This document shows positions 1 through 11,592 of a DNA stretch of 23,871 nt, piece after piece (within the stretch, counting starts at the first letter, position 1; every line of letters begins with the position of its first letter). Below the pieces are notes generated by a model that was not told the DNA's origin, did no database searches, and worked only from the letters and a program-made list of their open reading frames with translations. The DNA comes from Mesotaenium endlicherianum (lineage: Eukaryota > Streptophyta > Zygnematophyceae > Zygnematales > Mesotaeniaceae). Position numbers and translations under genes: made by a program. The stretch covers positions 347,913-371,783 of the forward strand of contig WELA01013488.1 in assembly GCA_009602735.1 (NCBI GenBank). The letters run 5' to 3'.

Positions 1-1634
<1,634 letters not shown>

Positions 1635-4600
1635 CCGGCCAACGGACACGAAGGGTTGGAAACCAACATCGTCATTTATCTTGGGCACACGTAAGCGCCA
1701 AGGGGGTACATCAGGCCATCTATGCGGCTGACATTTGAGCCTTAGTCGCAAATGGGTTCTCAAAATTTGCGGTCACGTACTCTTCTAGAGATGTGCCATC
1801 TTCCAACGTCCATTGCGCAGTTGATGACTTGTTTGTACGATAAGCAGGTTTATTAAGAGATATGTAGTATGTAGGCTTTTTCCCTACTAGGATGCCCCCT
1901 GATAGAGATGTGACGAATTTTGTAATCTATCAGCTAACGTGTGCCAGTCTTCATTACATTATATGCTTCATCATGTGAACCATGTTGCTAAGAGATGAAA
2001 TGAGAAAGCTGTTCAACTGGTCTTCAGTCACCGGGGCTTGTGAGACAGAGTTGTCTCATAAATATTACAAAGATCATCATGGCTCGCCCTCGAGGCCACA
2101 TTTGCCTTAGCATATGTTTTAAGTCTACACATTTGTTACTTCAGCTATTGAAGTTGTGAAGGACACCACAAGTTTACACAAGCACTGCACGTGTTCCAAA
2201 GTGTGCTTCCTTTTTTGTTACACGCAATCACTCCTTTGTTTGCCACGAATGGGCGACGTGTGACCTCACCACCATCCATGCACTCGAACTTGTTGCTCGA
2301 CGTAGCGTCCGTGTTTCACACTTACAACCTCCAATGAAACTATCTGATTTCTTATATCGTATGCTCGGCAATGATGCAAGTGAAAATAGAGTGGTGCCAT
2401 TTTGACCCACGTTATGTACACTAGCCCAGAAATTGTGCAGCAACCCAAAACAATTTATGCAAAAAGTGCGATAGGAAGTATGTATCTATAGATGGGTTTC
2501 AAAGTGGACCCACTTTGAGTATCCTAAGGCCACATCTTCTATTGGAATTGGTTTCTTAAGGATACATCGATGCTTTTTCCGTGCGTTGTGGGACTTGAAC
2601 GGAAGACCACAAGAATATCAGTGCTGTTTGTGAAAGCTTGTAAACAAGAAGTCGAGTGCCTTGTGAGTTACATTGACGCTCCTCAGAGGAATGACAACAA
2701 AAAAAGAAGGTAATTTAGGAGAATAGCACACAAAATTCTCAAAATATTTTCAATAGCAACCTGAAATGTAAGGTAATGGTTCGAGCAAAACAGGGTTTAT
2801 TTGACTCCTCTTCCCGATAATAACACTATGTACTTGAAATCGTATGCAGTTGGGCACCGAAACTAGAGGCTCTTAGGTGTGGAGGCCTTTGGCCTACAAT
2901 ATTCAGCACGTAGAGTTAGAGAGTAAGGGTGGTAGGCTAGGTTGTTAGGCTAAGTGAGTAGGCCAGCCAGGCGGGTAGGTCAGGTTGAGGAGGCTACGCC
3001 GCTAGGGCAAAAGCCCAACTGTGGGGCCGAGAATGGCGTGAGTGGTCGCGCGGAGCCGATTGCTCAGTCTGAGTAATATGGCCCGGTTGGACGGGTGTAG
3101 TAGTTGTAGTTGAATGATTGCAGGCTAAGTCACGACAATCGTCGCCAGGTTGGATGGGTAGAGATATATGTGGTAACATAGTTGGTAGATATAAGTAGGG
3201 TGGATAGTGAGGTTGATCAGAGGGCAACTTATCAAGCTCCTCCCTGAGATATTTCTAGCTTGGTAGAGGGACGTAATGAGCCGAATGAGCGTAGGAGGCG
3301 GGGATAAAATTGGATTATGTCAATCGCCAGTTGGAGAACCTAGAATGGTGTATGTAGACTAGTGATTAGGTCGACTTACAAGGAAGGTGGGTCAAAGTGA
3401 GTCTCGGAGTGCCCATAATGGTGTGCCGGATAGTCAGAGATAGCGCTGGCAGGACGCAAGTTGGATAAGTAGAGTAGCGTCGTCAGAGTTGGTTAGTAAT
3501 AAGGCACTCATAACCATTATACAAAGGTTCGCATGTGAAATAAAGCATGGACTTGCACGAAGACTTGTGTACCGAGCCTGAGATGAAGTATACGCTTGTT
3601 CAGTGCAAGTCTTGTGTAGTGAAACAGATAGATAAAGTACTTAATAAAGTAGAATAATTTATCTATTCAAGACTAGGATCTTTGAACACAAGTGGTAGCT
3701 TCTTGAAAGAGAGATGGTTTCTAGAAGTTAATATATTTCTCAAATTTGGCCAGTACAAGAGTGATTCTCCAATGCCTTTTTTTATGCTCTAGCTCTTGTT
3801 TATATACTTGCTACATAAGTAATTTCTAGGAAGGTGCATGTTGATGTGTTGGCACCCAACACATTCCAAAACTTGCCACCTCTTTCTAGAATAATGTACA
3901 CATGTCCTTTTGACCTAAAAATGGCGTATTTGACTTTTGCCACATGGAGTTATTCTAGGTACTTCAAAAATGGCTTAGAAGGTTCAAAGGACATGAACCA
4001 GGTCACTAGAGTATCTATTCACACTTGAATCGACACAAATTTACTCTAACAATATTCAAAAGCATTAACATCAAACTAATATATTATAACTCACATCACT
4101 ACATCTTGAGTGGGTTGCTTGTATACTTGGTGATTATGTTGGACCAATGCTAGAGCTGAGTGCATGAATATCATTGGGCCGAGGTTGCTTGCCTTGCTTG
4201 TATACAATACTGAGGATTGACAAGCTTGGTTGGCTAGCAGAAGGACTAAAGAGGCGATTTGGTAGTCCCACAAAAATCACTGAAGACCAAATTAATAAAG
4301 AATCTGGAGAGGGAACAATCTAACGGTTTGCCCCCACCCTTCATGAATCAAATCATTGTTTTATGATTAACAATGAGTGAGCAACCTGATATACAACACA
4401 CATGTAAAGATGACAACTTGAAATTAAAGCTGGGTGCAATGAAAGTCTTTAATATTTTGCTAACGACGTTAATAACGTATGGAAAATAGCGCCAGTTTCT
4501 TCTTATGATACATGGCAAGCTGCATAGAGGATTGAGTTGGCTAGAATTGGAAGTAGCCTCGATTAGCTTGGTTGGCGTCAACTAGATTGTGATTGTAGAA

Positions 4601-5337
4601 GCAAAAAAAAAGTCCAATAGATAAATAGTGTTACCATCGAAGGTTGGTGTCGATCAGACACACGCAGCGGAAGTTGCGCCGAGTCAAAGCACAATGTACA
4701 GTCCAGCTCGACTCCGGAAGATTGAGCGAGGTCAACCTCACAAGGCTAACCCTAAGCTTGACTTGGGAAATTAACAAGACTCGACTTGACTTTTTCATGT
4801 GGGATGCGTGGCGTATACAGGTAGTAAGATTGGCACTGCAAACAATTTGCCGATTTCTCTGGAGTACATACCTTACAAGATGCCTCTAGTAAGACACCTT
4901 ATAAAACTTATTCATGGCAAGCTATAAGTAAAAGTGACACTTTTATCTCCTGTATTTTTTGAACCACTTCTAACTCTTGTGAAGAAAATTCCGACCTTTT
5001 CCAAGGCAGTTTTGAGCCACTTGAAAAACTTCACTGTGGTGAGCAAAGCCTCAAGCTTAAAAATATCGCAAAAAACTACTCTAAGGAGGTCATAACAATG
5101 TGCTATTAAAATATTTCAAGCCGGACCTCATTATCTGTTCTCTTCCCAATTTTCAGCCTTGAGGTGCTCATTCTAATTAGTACAAAGTCCTTGAATTTGT
5201 GCTGTGAATCAATTTATATTTAATTTGATTAAATACAATATAGATATATCACTAATAATATTGTATGTCAATACACTCACGTGTGTGAATTCATCAATGT
5301 GAAAATATATATATATATTGATATGGTGCGCGTTTAC
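1635..5337. other. Gene-poor intergenic stretch, degenerate
   Basis: About 3.7 kb with no ORF over roughly 80 codons and no recognisable domain, tRNA or intact repeat. It is AT-rich apart from a G-rich stretch near 2880-3490 in which imperfect pieces like GTTGGAYGGGTAG recur, perhaps an eroded minisatellite or transposon. A 9-bp inverted pair (GACTTGCAC near 3550, GTGCAAGTC near 3602) could form a weak hairpin. Confidence 0.5.
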
Positions 5338-5769
5338 TCACTTTGTCATAAAGGTCCAGGATACCTTATGCATCATATCTTCATTCTTCCACTTTCTCGG
5401 CCAAGGCTGCTTGATAATAGTCCGTATGCTTAATATTATCAGACTCAGTACGTTGAGGATAGTTATATTCCTCTTGATGACTATTACAAATTGGCAAAAA
5501 TGACCGATCTTTACTTTACTGAGAATCGAGAGGTTGATTGAAATTCGGTGAACCGAGGTCTTACCAGTGTGGTTGAATACTGGGTACGCGGAGCCTTCTT
5601 CAGTCAACTCAACAGATGAGACTTCAATCAATCGACCAAATAGTATGGACGTTATACTTAGACCCGTGGGTCCCAACTTAACGGGTTTCCACAAAACGGC
5701 GCATCTTGCGCCATGGTGAACCAAGTGGTCAATAGGTACATAGCAAGCTGAGATTTTGTGGTCCCTCAT
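5338..5769 (-). CDS. Unrecognised 143-codon ORF, possible relic
   Basis: An ATG-initiated frame of 143 codons in an otherwise stop-rich region. The composition looks protein-like over its first two thirds (for example LIEVSSVELTEEGSAYPVF), while the end is hydrophobic and AT-rich. I recognise no family or catalytic motif and it does not match the nearby retroelement proteins. It may be a fragment of another mobile element or a chance ORF. Confidence 0.2.
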   Translation of the reverse strand: MRDHKISACYVPIDHLVHHGARCAVLWKPVKLGPTGLSITSILFGRLIEVSSVELTEEGSAYPVFNHTGKTSVHRISINLSILSKVKIGHFCQFVIVIKRNITILNVLSLIILSIRTIIKQPWPRKWKNEDMMHKVSWTFMTK

Positions 5770-6274
5770 TCTAAACAGTAGGTTTTACAGTCAGGTTTCT
5801 ACTTGCAACTCATTTGATGCACGTTTAGATTGTCAACATAACTTTTTTTTTGCAAGATGATATGGCGTCTTTGCCTGTGCACCAAATTGTGCAAATTAGA
5901 ACTCTCTAAAGGGTCTCATCCAAGGCGCGTCTGGTGGCATTTAGTGTGCTCAATCTGGTTAACTATTGCGAGAGTTATTGCTTCTAATGACTTTAAGTCA
6001 CAAAGTGGACATCTTCCTTGGTCCTGCACCTAAGTCAATAGAATGTGTTTGAGCTACATTATGGTCATATAAATGAGAGCGCCTTTGCTATTCAGTCCCT
6101 TGCTATTGTACATGTGCTTATACTTGCTTGAATGCCTGAAAGGCAAAAGACTATGTAGTTTTTAAAGAGAAGCTCTAGTCCTCAAGTTTGTCTCTTTCTT
6201 GTGCCTTGTGTTTGTGTGCAATTATGGCATACTACGATAAGTGACTGAAGGGGTATGAATGAGTGAACTTAATA
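5770..6274. other. Non-coding stretch upstream of the + strand relic
   Basis: I looked here for the upstream integrase core or RNase H of the + strand relic and found neither, so the relic seems truncated at about 6275. No other feature is visible. Confidence 0.4.
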
Positions 6275-6612
6275 TATTACAAGGGCAAAGATTGCTCCCT
6301 GATTTTACAAACTTCCAGCTATCTTGATCTTATATATCAAACAAAATACTCGCCCTACCAGATTTTGTTTGGAAGTTCAGTGAAAAACCTAGACATCCTT
6401 AAAGAACTACGTTGCAAGACATTGTATGAGCACATGATGCTAGCTCCGCAAGAAAGTTTGAAAATTGCACAGATGCGAGACATGCGGCGCTACGCCAAGA
6501 TAAGGAATTCGAATTATCGGCAGCACATGACGCAAATCCAGGAAGGAGACTTGGTCTATTGGGAGACTAAAAATACCATTGACACCAGCTCAGATACCTT
6601 GCGTATTATACA

Positions 6613-7312
6613 TGTAAGGTCGTAGAATTGTAGATTGCATTTTGGTGGTCATTTTGATATAAAATTCGTCAAATTTGGTTAAGTATCGATAAAGTTGTAA
6701 ATTTCTTAGGTTTTATGGGTTTTAAGGTTGGTCGACGACTGTCCTTAATTTGCGGTGAGTGCGACCGTTGGATTGGCCGACAGCATCAAGCGATCTGGGC
6801 CGTTAGAGTGAATTCGAACCTTCACGTGATTTCGGCTGACGCGGAGTGCCGACCAGGTCAACTTACCTAGAAGTTTCGGATTAGCCTAGCGCACCAACGT
6901 TAGTATATTCTAGATATTTTGATGCATGCATGTGGACGTCAAATTAGCCCGACACGTCGAATGAGACTGATTTGGCCTACTCACAAATTTTGGAAGGAAC
7001 GATTTGACAAACACTTCAAATTCCGTTGCTAAGCGGCCCTCCATCCTAGGGGCAAGCGATCGTCATAGAAAGCTATAAATAGGCATAACGTCTTCGTTTC
7101 TCATTAGTTCACACTTTTGTAAATTTCTACGAGTTTGTAATGACAAGACCTTTCAGCCTTCATCATTTGTGATCATTTTCTTGCCACTCAAAATGTTGAG
7201 TAATTTTCCTAAGCTTTCTTAGTAATATGCCGCTGCACTCTAGAGTATGATTGCAACTAGTTTGGTTCCTCGTGAGTCACTACGCTTCCACTAGGGCCCT
7301 CCGCCTCTTTCA
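6613..7312 (+). mobile_element. Solo LTR, family 2, + orientation, TSD ATACA
   Basis: Starts TGTAAGG and ends TTTCA (TG...CA). It is flanked by perfect 5-bp duplications ATACA at 6608-6612 and 7313-7317, the size usual for Ty3/Gypsy integration. It has no internal region, so it is a solo LTR left by LTR-LTR recombination. A TATA box (TATAAATA, 7074-7081) lies in the distal half, as expected of an LTR promoter. It is clearly homologous over its length to the inverted copy at 15043-15787. It sits inside the integrase reading frame of a relic element, in the same orientation. Confidence 0.9.
7074..7081 (+). promoter_or_regulatory. TATA box of the solo LTR
   Basis: TATAAATA followed by AGGCATAAC. 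The homologous site in the other family-2 LTR (near 15275, - strand) has decayed to ATGAATAGG. Confidence 0.5.
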
Positions 7313-7653
7313 ATACATGCATTTGGTAGTGGTGTGCTAGAACTAAAAGGTTCATATGGCATAATTATGTGCAAAATTGTCCATAATGTCATGTGCCACA
7401 CATTGATTTCACCATGAAAAGTGAGCCCGAGGAATTGGTGCCAACTACGCCTTGTGCCAACTGCAAAGTGCGAGATGATCATTACGCTATAATCATGTGT
7501 AATAAGTGCAATGCTACGTGACACACTTCTTGCATCGGCGAAGAAGAAGTATTGGCAGGAAGTTGGGAATGTCTTGACTATATTAAAACCCATGGCAGCA
7601 AGAAGGTGGAAAAGCGGAAGTTGATTTCAACTGTGCAACGCGACACTCCAGCT

Positions 7654-7667
7654 TAAAGGGAGGAAGT
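7654..7667 (+). promoter_or_regulatory. Polypurine tract of the + strand relic
   Basis: TTAAAGGGAGGAAG directly follows the relic's stop codon. It resembles the tract of the main element (GAAAGGGAGGGG), which abuts that element's LTR. What follows (TACTCAAAC...) does not resemble either LTR family in the window. Confidence 0.5.
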
Positions 7668-8247
7668 ACTCAAACTTTCTACAAAATAGAACATTGGAAG
7701 AAAAGCCATGGAAGATAGCTAGTGGTGTGTGAACATTAAGATTGCTGAAAGTCACGACATATGCCAACGAGATCAAAGAAGAAGCAGTATTAACAGGTCT
7801 TGACCAACCACCAATATACATGCAAAGTCACCGCTCGATCAATTCGACAACGCACGTGCAGACCACCGATACACGTGTTGGGGATGCCAGATAGGCATGA
7901 CAACAGCGTAATGCCAAGCAATTTGAGCTATCAATTGGTTATGAGGTCTTAATACATAATTATGACGTGAAAAGTAATGACGTGTGCCATGAAGGGCTAA
8001 CTTGTAAAATGTGGAGGGCCCAATTGGCGAAATAAATCAAAGCATTCTTGGCTGGCATTTTTTTAATAACTCAGAAAAAAATCTTCAATTCTGCCAAATT
8101 TTGGTGTCGTGTGAAAGAAAACAACTATCATTCGGAAGAAACCAATTTTATCTGCACCTTGCCTTATTGCCGGCTACATATGTTGCGTAACTAGTAAATA
8201 CAATTTTTTTGGCTCTTATTTTAAAGACCATTGCTTGCAAAAATCAT
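7668..8247. other. Flank between the two elements, no gene seen
   Basis: This could hold a degraded 3' LTR of the + strand relic, but I see no TG...CA boundaries or second copy. It ends in ATCAT, the putative target site of the large element. Confidence 0.4.
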
Positions 8248-8551
8248 TGTCGTGCCTAATAGTGTCGGTCCCTCGGCACGTGCGTAGCCTTCTAGCACGT
8301 GTGTCTTCGACCTGGTCGATGTGTCGGTGGCCCTCCTCACGTGTGGGCAAACATGGTCAATCGACCTTCGCACGTGTGTCGGTGACAAGCCTTATCAAGG
8401 TTGACCCATCCCTGGGCTCCTGAACTTGCACCATGCAACCATGACCAACACTCAGAGCAATGTTCCCCTTCACCCAACTCTCACCATCTGCTTATCCTAA
8501 GACTTAGCAGAAAATTTTAAAAATACTTGCCTTGCCTTAATTCCTCTTACA
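8248..8551 (-). repeat. LTR part A, copy 1 (left end of element)
   Basis: A 304-bp segment (+ strand TGTCGTG...CTCTTACA), same length as 9811-10114 with no indels and about 14 differences, all transitions as I read them. It abuts LTR part B at 8552 and the putative target site TCAT on its left. In the circle model it is the U3-side fragment of the LTR whose part B is at 19040-20278. Confidence 0.85.
8277..8376. promoter_or_regulatory. Four CACGTG boxes in LTR part A, copy 1
   Basis: CACGTG occurs at 8277-8282, 8296-8301, 8338-8343 and 8371-8376. These are E-box/G-box cores, in plants bound by bHLH and bZIP factors. Their clustering in the U3-like part of the LTR suggests transcriptional input. 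Confidence 0.5.
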
Positions 8552-9808
8552 AGGACGGAAGTCTCTTACTTCCACATAGGCTTTATGTCTTAAGGTTCTT
8601 GGGTTCACAGGCGAGCAAATTGGAGTTTGCAAAAATCACACTCTAAGCAGCTTGACATACAACGTCAGATTCCAGAGGAAATCGCCCTTCAGGCTTTCGC
8701 TTAACTTTCACAAAGTCACAGCTTACAAAACTTTGAAACTACACGTCTATGCTGGCTTGGGTCAAGCTCTTCACTTAACACTGCGCCTTAACAGTTCTTC
8801 ACTGCCAAGCTAGGCTCACTCAGTTTTTCACTGAGAGCTTTATCTGCCAATACTACCCTCTCTCTTCAAGATGCGAATGCGACTTCTGAGAACCTGGAAA
8901 CTAACACACAACTCACCATTTTAAGGCTGCTTCACACACACTTGTGGCGTTCGACCAAATCTGTGCTAATCTCCTAGCAGATTCTATTTTGCAGTTCTCC
9001 TACTTTCAACAGTGAGATTCCCTCTTGGGAACTCCTACAATCCTAACTTATCTATGATACACTGAGAAGAATCTTCAGCGTTGGCAGAAGCGTGGGGCCT
9101 CGGCTCTCCAATGGCCTTGGGAACTCCTTCTTCTTCTTCGCGCCCTTCTTCTCCTTCCTTCTGCTCCTTCTGCTCCTTCTGCTTCTTGGCAAAAGTGCGT
9201 GAGAGTGAATGACATGTCTCAGGCAAGATTCGTGCCTTTCGCAGGCACCACACAGCGTCATCTTTCGAGAATGCCGTGCTTAGTCACAAAGCTTAGCTGC
9301 ATGTCGCTTCTGCCTAGCCATGCTCAACTCAAACTCGTAGTCACTCAGCATGCATGCACACCTCGTGACTATCGCGCGTGGCTGCTTAGCTTCTCAGCTG
9401 GCAGTCACGCCTAATTGGCTCATGGCTAAGAACTCCTGAGCGGCATGTACAAGCAAATGCCACTTGCTCAAGATTCCCAACCGGGCGGCCGTAACCTATC
9501 TTGGCATCGCGGCCATGACCTGGCTTAATCTGCCAGTCACACAGTACCTGACTTGGTACCTGCTGGGCGGCTCATCACTGATCCCCAGCTTCTAGCCTCG
9601 CGGCTGTCTATGCTGTCAAAATCTCCCCCATCCCTGGGTGTGGGGCACATTGACATTGACCCCTTGCCAGTGGTCTTGACGCCGAAATAACCGCTGACTG
9701 CGACGTGATCAGTCAAGTGGTCGGTGAGTCAACGTTAACTTTTCGTACCTGGGTGGCCGTAGCTTGCGCTGCGCGTGCGGCATTGTCAAACGGATAGTAG
9801 TCGCGACA
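8552..9808 (-). repeat. LTR part B, copy 1
   Basis: About 1257 bp, closely matching 19040-20278 (+ strand start AGGACGGAA, end GACA) with small indels, for example extra CTGCTCCTT units in the pyrimidine-rich patch near 9150. On the - strand it directly follows part A copy 2, forming the one uninterrupted LTR (10114 down to 8552). Its ORFs are not conserved proteins. Confidence 0.85.
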
Positions 9809-9816
9809 GCTGTCGT
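9803..9816. other. Palindrome at the LTR part A / part B boundary
   Basis: CGACAGCTGTCG is a perfect 12-bp palindrome (9805-9816) inside the intact LTR. It reads as two TG...CA-type termini (GACA and TGTC) held apart by GC. Both outer ends of the whole element correspond to this same point: TGTC at 8248 and GACA at 20275-20278. Confidence 0.7.
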
Positions 9817-10114
9817 GCCTAACAGTGTCGGTCCCTCGGCACGTGCGTAGCCTTCCAGCACGTGTGCCTTCAACCTGGTCGATGTGTCGGTGGTTCTCCT
9901 CACGTGTGGGCAAACATGGTCGATCGATCTTCGCACGTGTGTTGGTGACAAGCCTTACCAAGGTTGACCCATCCCTGGGCTCCTGAACTTGCACCATACA
10001 ACCATGACCAACACTCAGAGTAATGTTCTCCTTCACCCAGCTCTCACCATCTGCTTATCCTAAGACTTAGCAGAAAATTTTAAAAATACTTGCCTTGCCT
10101 TAATTCCTCTTACA
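9811..10114 (-). repeat. LTR part A, copy 2 (start of the intact LTR)
   Basis: On the - strand this begins TGTAAGAGG directly after the polypurine tract, which marks it as the 5' edge (U3) of the element's 3' LTR. It ends in CGACA. A GC dinucleotide at 9809-9810 joins it to part B. It contains four CACGTG boxes, suitable for an LTR enhancer/promoter region. Confidence 0.85.
9840..9939. promoter_or_regulatory. Four CACGTG boxes in LTR part A, copy 2
   Basis: The same four boxes are retained at 9840-9845, 9859-9864, 9901-9906 and 9934-9939, although the bases between them have changed by transitions relative to copy 1. Confidence 0.5.
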
Positions 10115-10126
10115 CCCCTCCCTTTC
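10115..10126 (-). promoter_or_regulatory. Polypurine tract (plus-strand primer site)
   Basis: GAAAGGGAGGGG on the - strand lies directly before the LTR start TGTAAGAGG. This is the canonical position of the primer for plus-strand DNA synthesis in LTR retroelements, and it fixes the LTR boundary at 10114. Confidence 0.8.
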
Positions 10127-10161
10127 AGCTGAGGCGTCCCTGCCTTTTCTGCTGAAAGCTA

Positions 10162-11592
10162 TTATTTTCCAGCCCTGCAGCTAGGGGGTTTAGGAAGGCA
10201 ATCAGGACATTCCCATCGTCTTGCCATAATCTCTTCCTTGCCAATGCAAAAAGTGTGCCAACGGGCACCACACTAATCGCAAGTTACCATTGCTTCCTGA
10301 TCATCCAGCACTTTGCAGCTGGCACAAGGCGTGGCTGGCACCAATTCCTCGGGCACAACCCTAACCGTAGGATCAATATTCGGCAAATGGCATAGCGAGC
10401 AATTCTGCACGTGGTCTCTCATGGTTTTACCATCAGAATCTTCCAGTTCTAACACACCATTGTCTAACGCATGTTTCACGCGTAAGATCACTGCACCTGA
10501 ACTGGTGTCGATGGTGGTCTTGGTCTGGCGCTTGCGGTAAACGAAGTCTCCTTCTTGAATCTGCGTCATCTGCAGGCGGTAGCTCCCGTCTCGCGTCCTG
10601 GCGTAACGCTGCGTATCTCTTTTTTGCGCAATTTTCAGATTGTCCAGCGCAGCCGGCATCATGCGCTCAAATAACGCCTTACGGCGTACCATCACCTTTA
10701 GCAGTTCATCAGGGCTGTCCAGGTCATTCACCTGTTCAATCTCCTGCTTGATGCTGCTGGGCACTACTGGACTTCTGCCAAACAGTATCTAATATGGCGA
10801 GTAATTCGCCAAGGCAGCCTGCTTGCTAAATTTGTAACCCATAACCAGCCATGGCAGGGCCAGATCCCAGTCACGCTTGTCATGCTCAAGGCAAAACTTG
10901 CGCAAAGCAAACTTAATGGTTTGCACCATCCTTTCTGCCAGACCATCTGCTTGCGGATGATCTCTAGACGTAGTGCGATGATCGATGAAGCATCTATCCA
11001 AGAGTTTCTGAAAAGACCCTTGGAACTCAGACCCTTGGTCTGTCAGCACTTCTGCTGGAGCTCCATGACGCACAATCACACCTTTGAGGAGTGCTTCCGC
11101 GGTCCCTAGACTCTCCTTAGCAATCAGAGGCACGACCTCTATCCACTTAGAGAAATGCTCAATCATGACCATGATATACTTGTTACCTCGCTTAGACAGC
11201 GGTAGCTCACCTGCGAGATCGCAGCTCCAGCGGTAGCCTAGGCCCATGATTGGCAAAGGTTGCAAGTGTGGATGTTGCTGTGTAAAACCAGCCTTGACGC
11301 GATCACAGCTTTGGCAGGCCTTGATCACATCTTCACACTGCTGCTTCATGCCCCTCCACCAGTAAGACAGCTCCAAAAGACTATACGTCTTCTTGACACC
11401 ATAATGTCCAGTGTTCTCGTGCATTTCTTGCACAAGAGCTCGTCTCCTGATGGATTCTGGCACTAACTTCTCCTGACCAATTTCTTCAATTTTGAAGAGG
11501 TTGTTGCGTTTCCAGCAAAACCTTTTAGCTCGATGGCTTACCTGGTCCTTCTCCTTCACTGATAGCCCTTCCAAGTGAGTTCCCGTCTTCAG
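10162..11592 (-). pseudogene. Integrase with C-terminal PHD finger (3' end of pol)
   Basis: Joins retroelement DNA to the genome. Counting from the Met at 11574: zinc-binding HHCC (H52, H57, C87, C90), then the catalytic core with D119 (SCDLAG), D179 (LTDQGSEF) and E214 (ADGLAER), an exact D,D35E triad. The C-terminal SH3-like barrel (QIQEGDFVYRK to ELEDSDGKTMRDHV) follows, then a PHD finger at 10332-10198. The frame is continuous from RNase H to the final TAA (10162-10164) except for TAG codons at 11593-11595 (just upstream), 10789-10791 and 10273-10275. The TAG at 10789 lies where the + strand relic has CAG in SPYQILFG, so it is probably a C-to-T change. No chromodomain is seen; the PHD occupies its place. 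Confidence 0.9.
10198..10332 (-). other. PHD zinc finger fused to integrase
   Basis: A Cys4-His-Cys3 pattern: CASC, eleven residues, CD*C (the star is the TAG at 10273), four residues, HTFC, then WECPDC. The DDQEAMVTCD and RWHTFC stretches and the Trp two residues before the seventh Cys are hallmarks of PHD fingers, which usually bind histone H3 tails. The + strand relic keeps the same finger (7453-7581), so it is a family trait rather than a capture by this one copy. Confidence 0.85.

Larger units (their letters stand above)
6275..7653 (+). pseudogene. Relic of Gypsy-like integrase C-terminus plus PHD finger, split by a solo LTR
   Basis: A second, diverged relative of the element at 8248-20278, in the opposite orientation. 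From about 6275 the frame matches the integrase C-terminal region (YSPYQILFG, then LKIAQMRDMRRYAK and MTQIQEGDLVYWE). It is interrupted at 6612/6613 by a 700-bp solo LTR and resumes at 7313 with HAFGSGVLELKGSYG, matching the integrase SH3-like barrel. After a frameshift, 7453-7581 encodes a PHD-like zinc finger: CANC, CNKC, HTSC and WEC are visible, the Trp before His has become TGA, and the last Cys has become Tyr. It ends near 7645 and is followed by a purine tract. Everything upstream (gag to integrase core) is missing. Confidence 0.75.

Noticed and set aside
2880..3490. Possible minisatellite of GTTGGAYGGGTAG-like units
   Set aside because: Units are too irregular in spacing and sequence to define a period by eye.
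8248..10114. Reading A-B-A as an independent small (TRIM-like) LTR element with A as LTRs
   Set aside because: No polypurine tract precedes the terminal A and no primer site follows the first. B also forms the end of the big element at 19040-20278, which the circle model explains without extra events.
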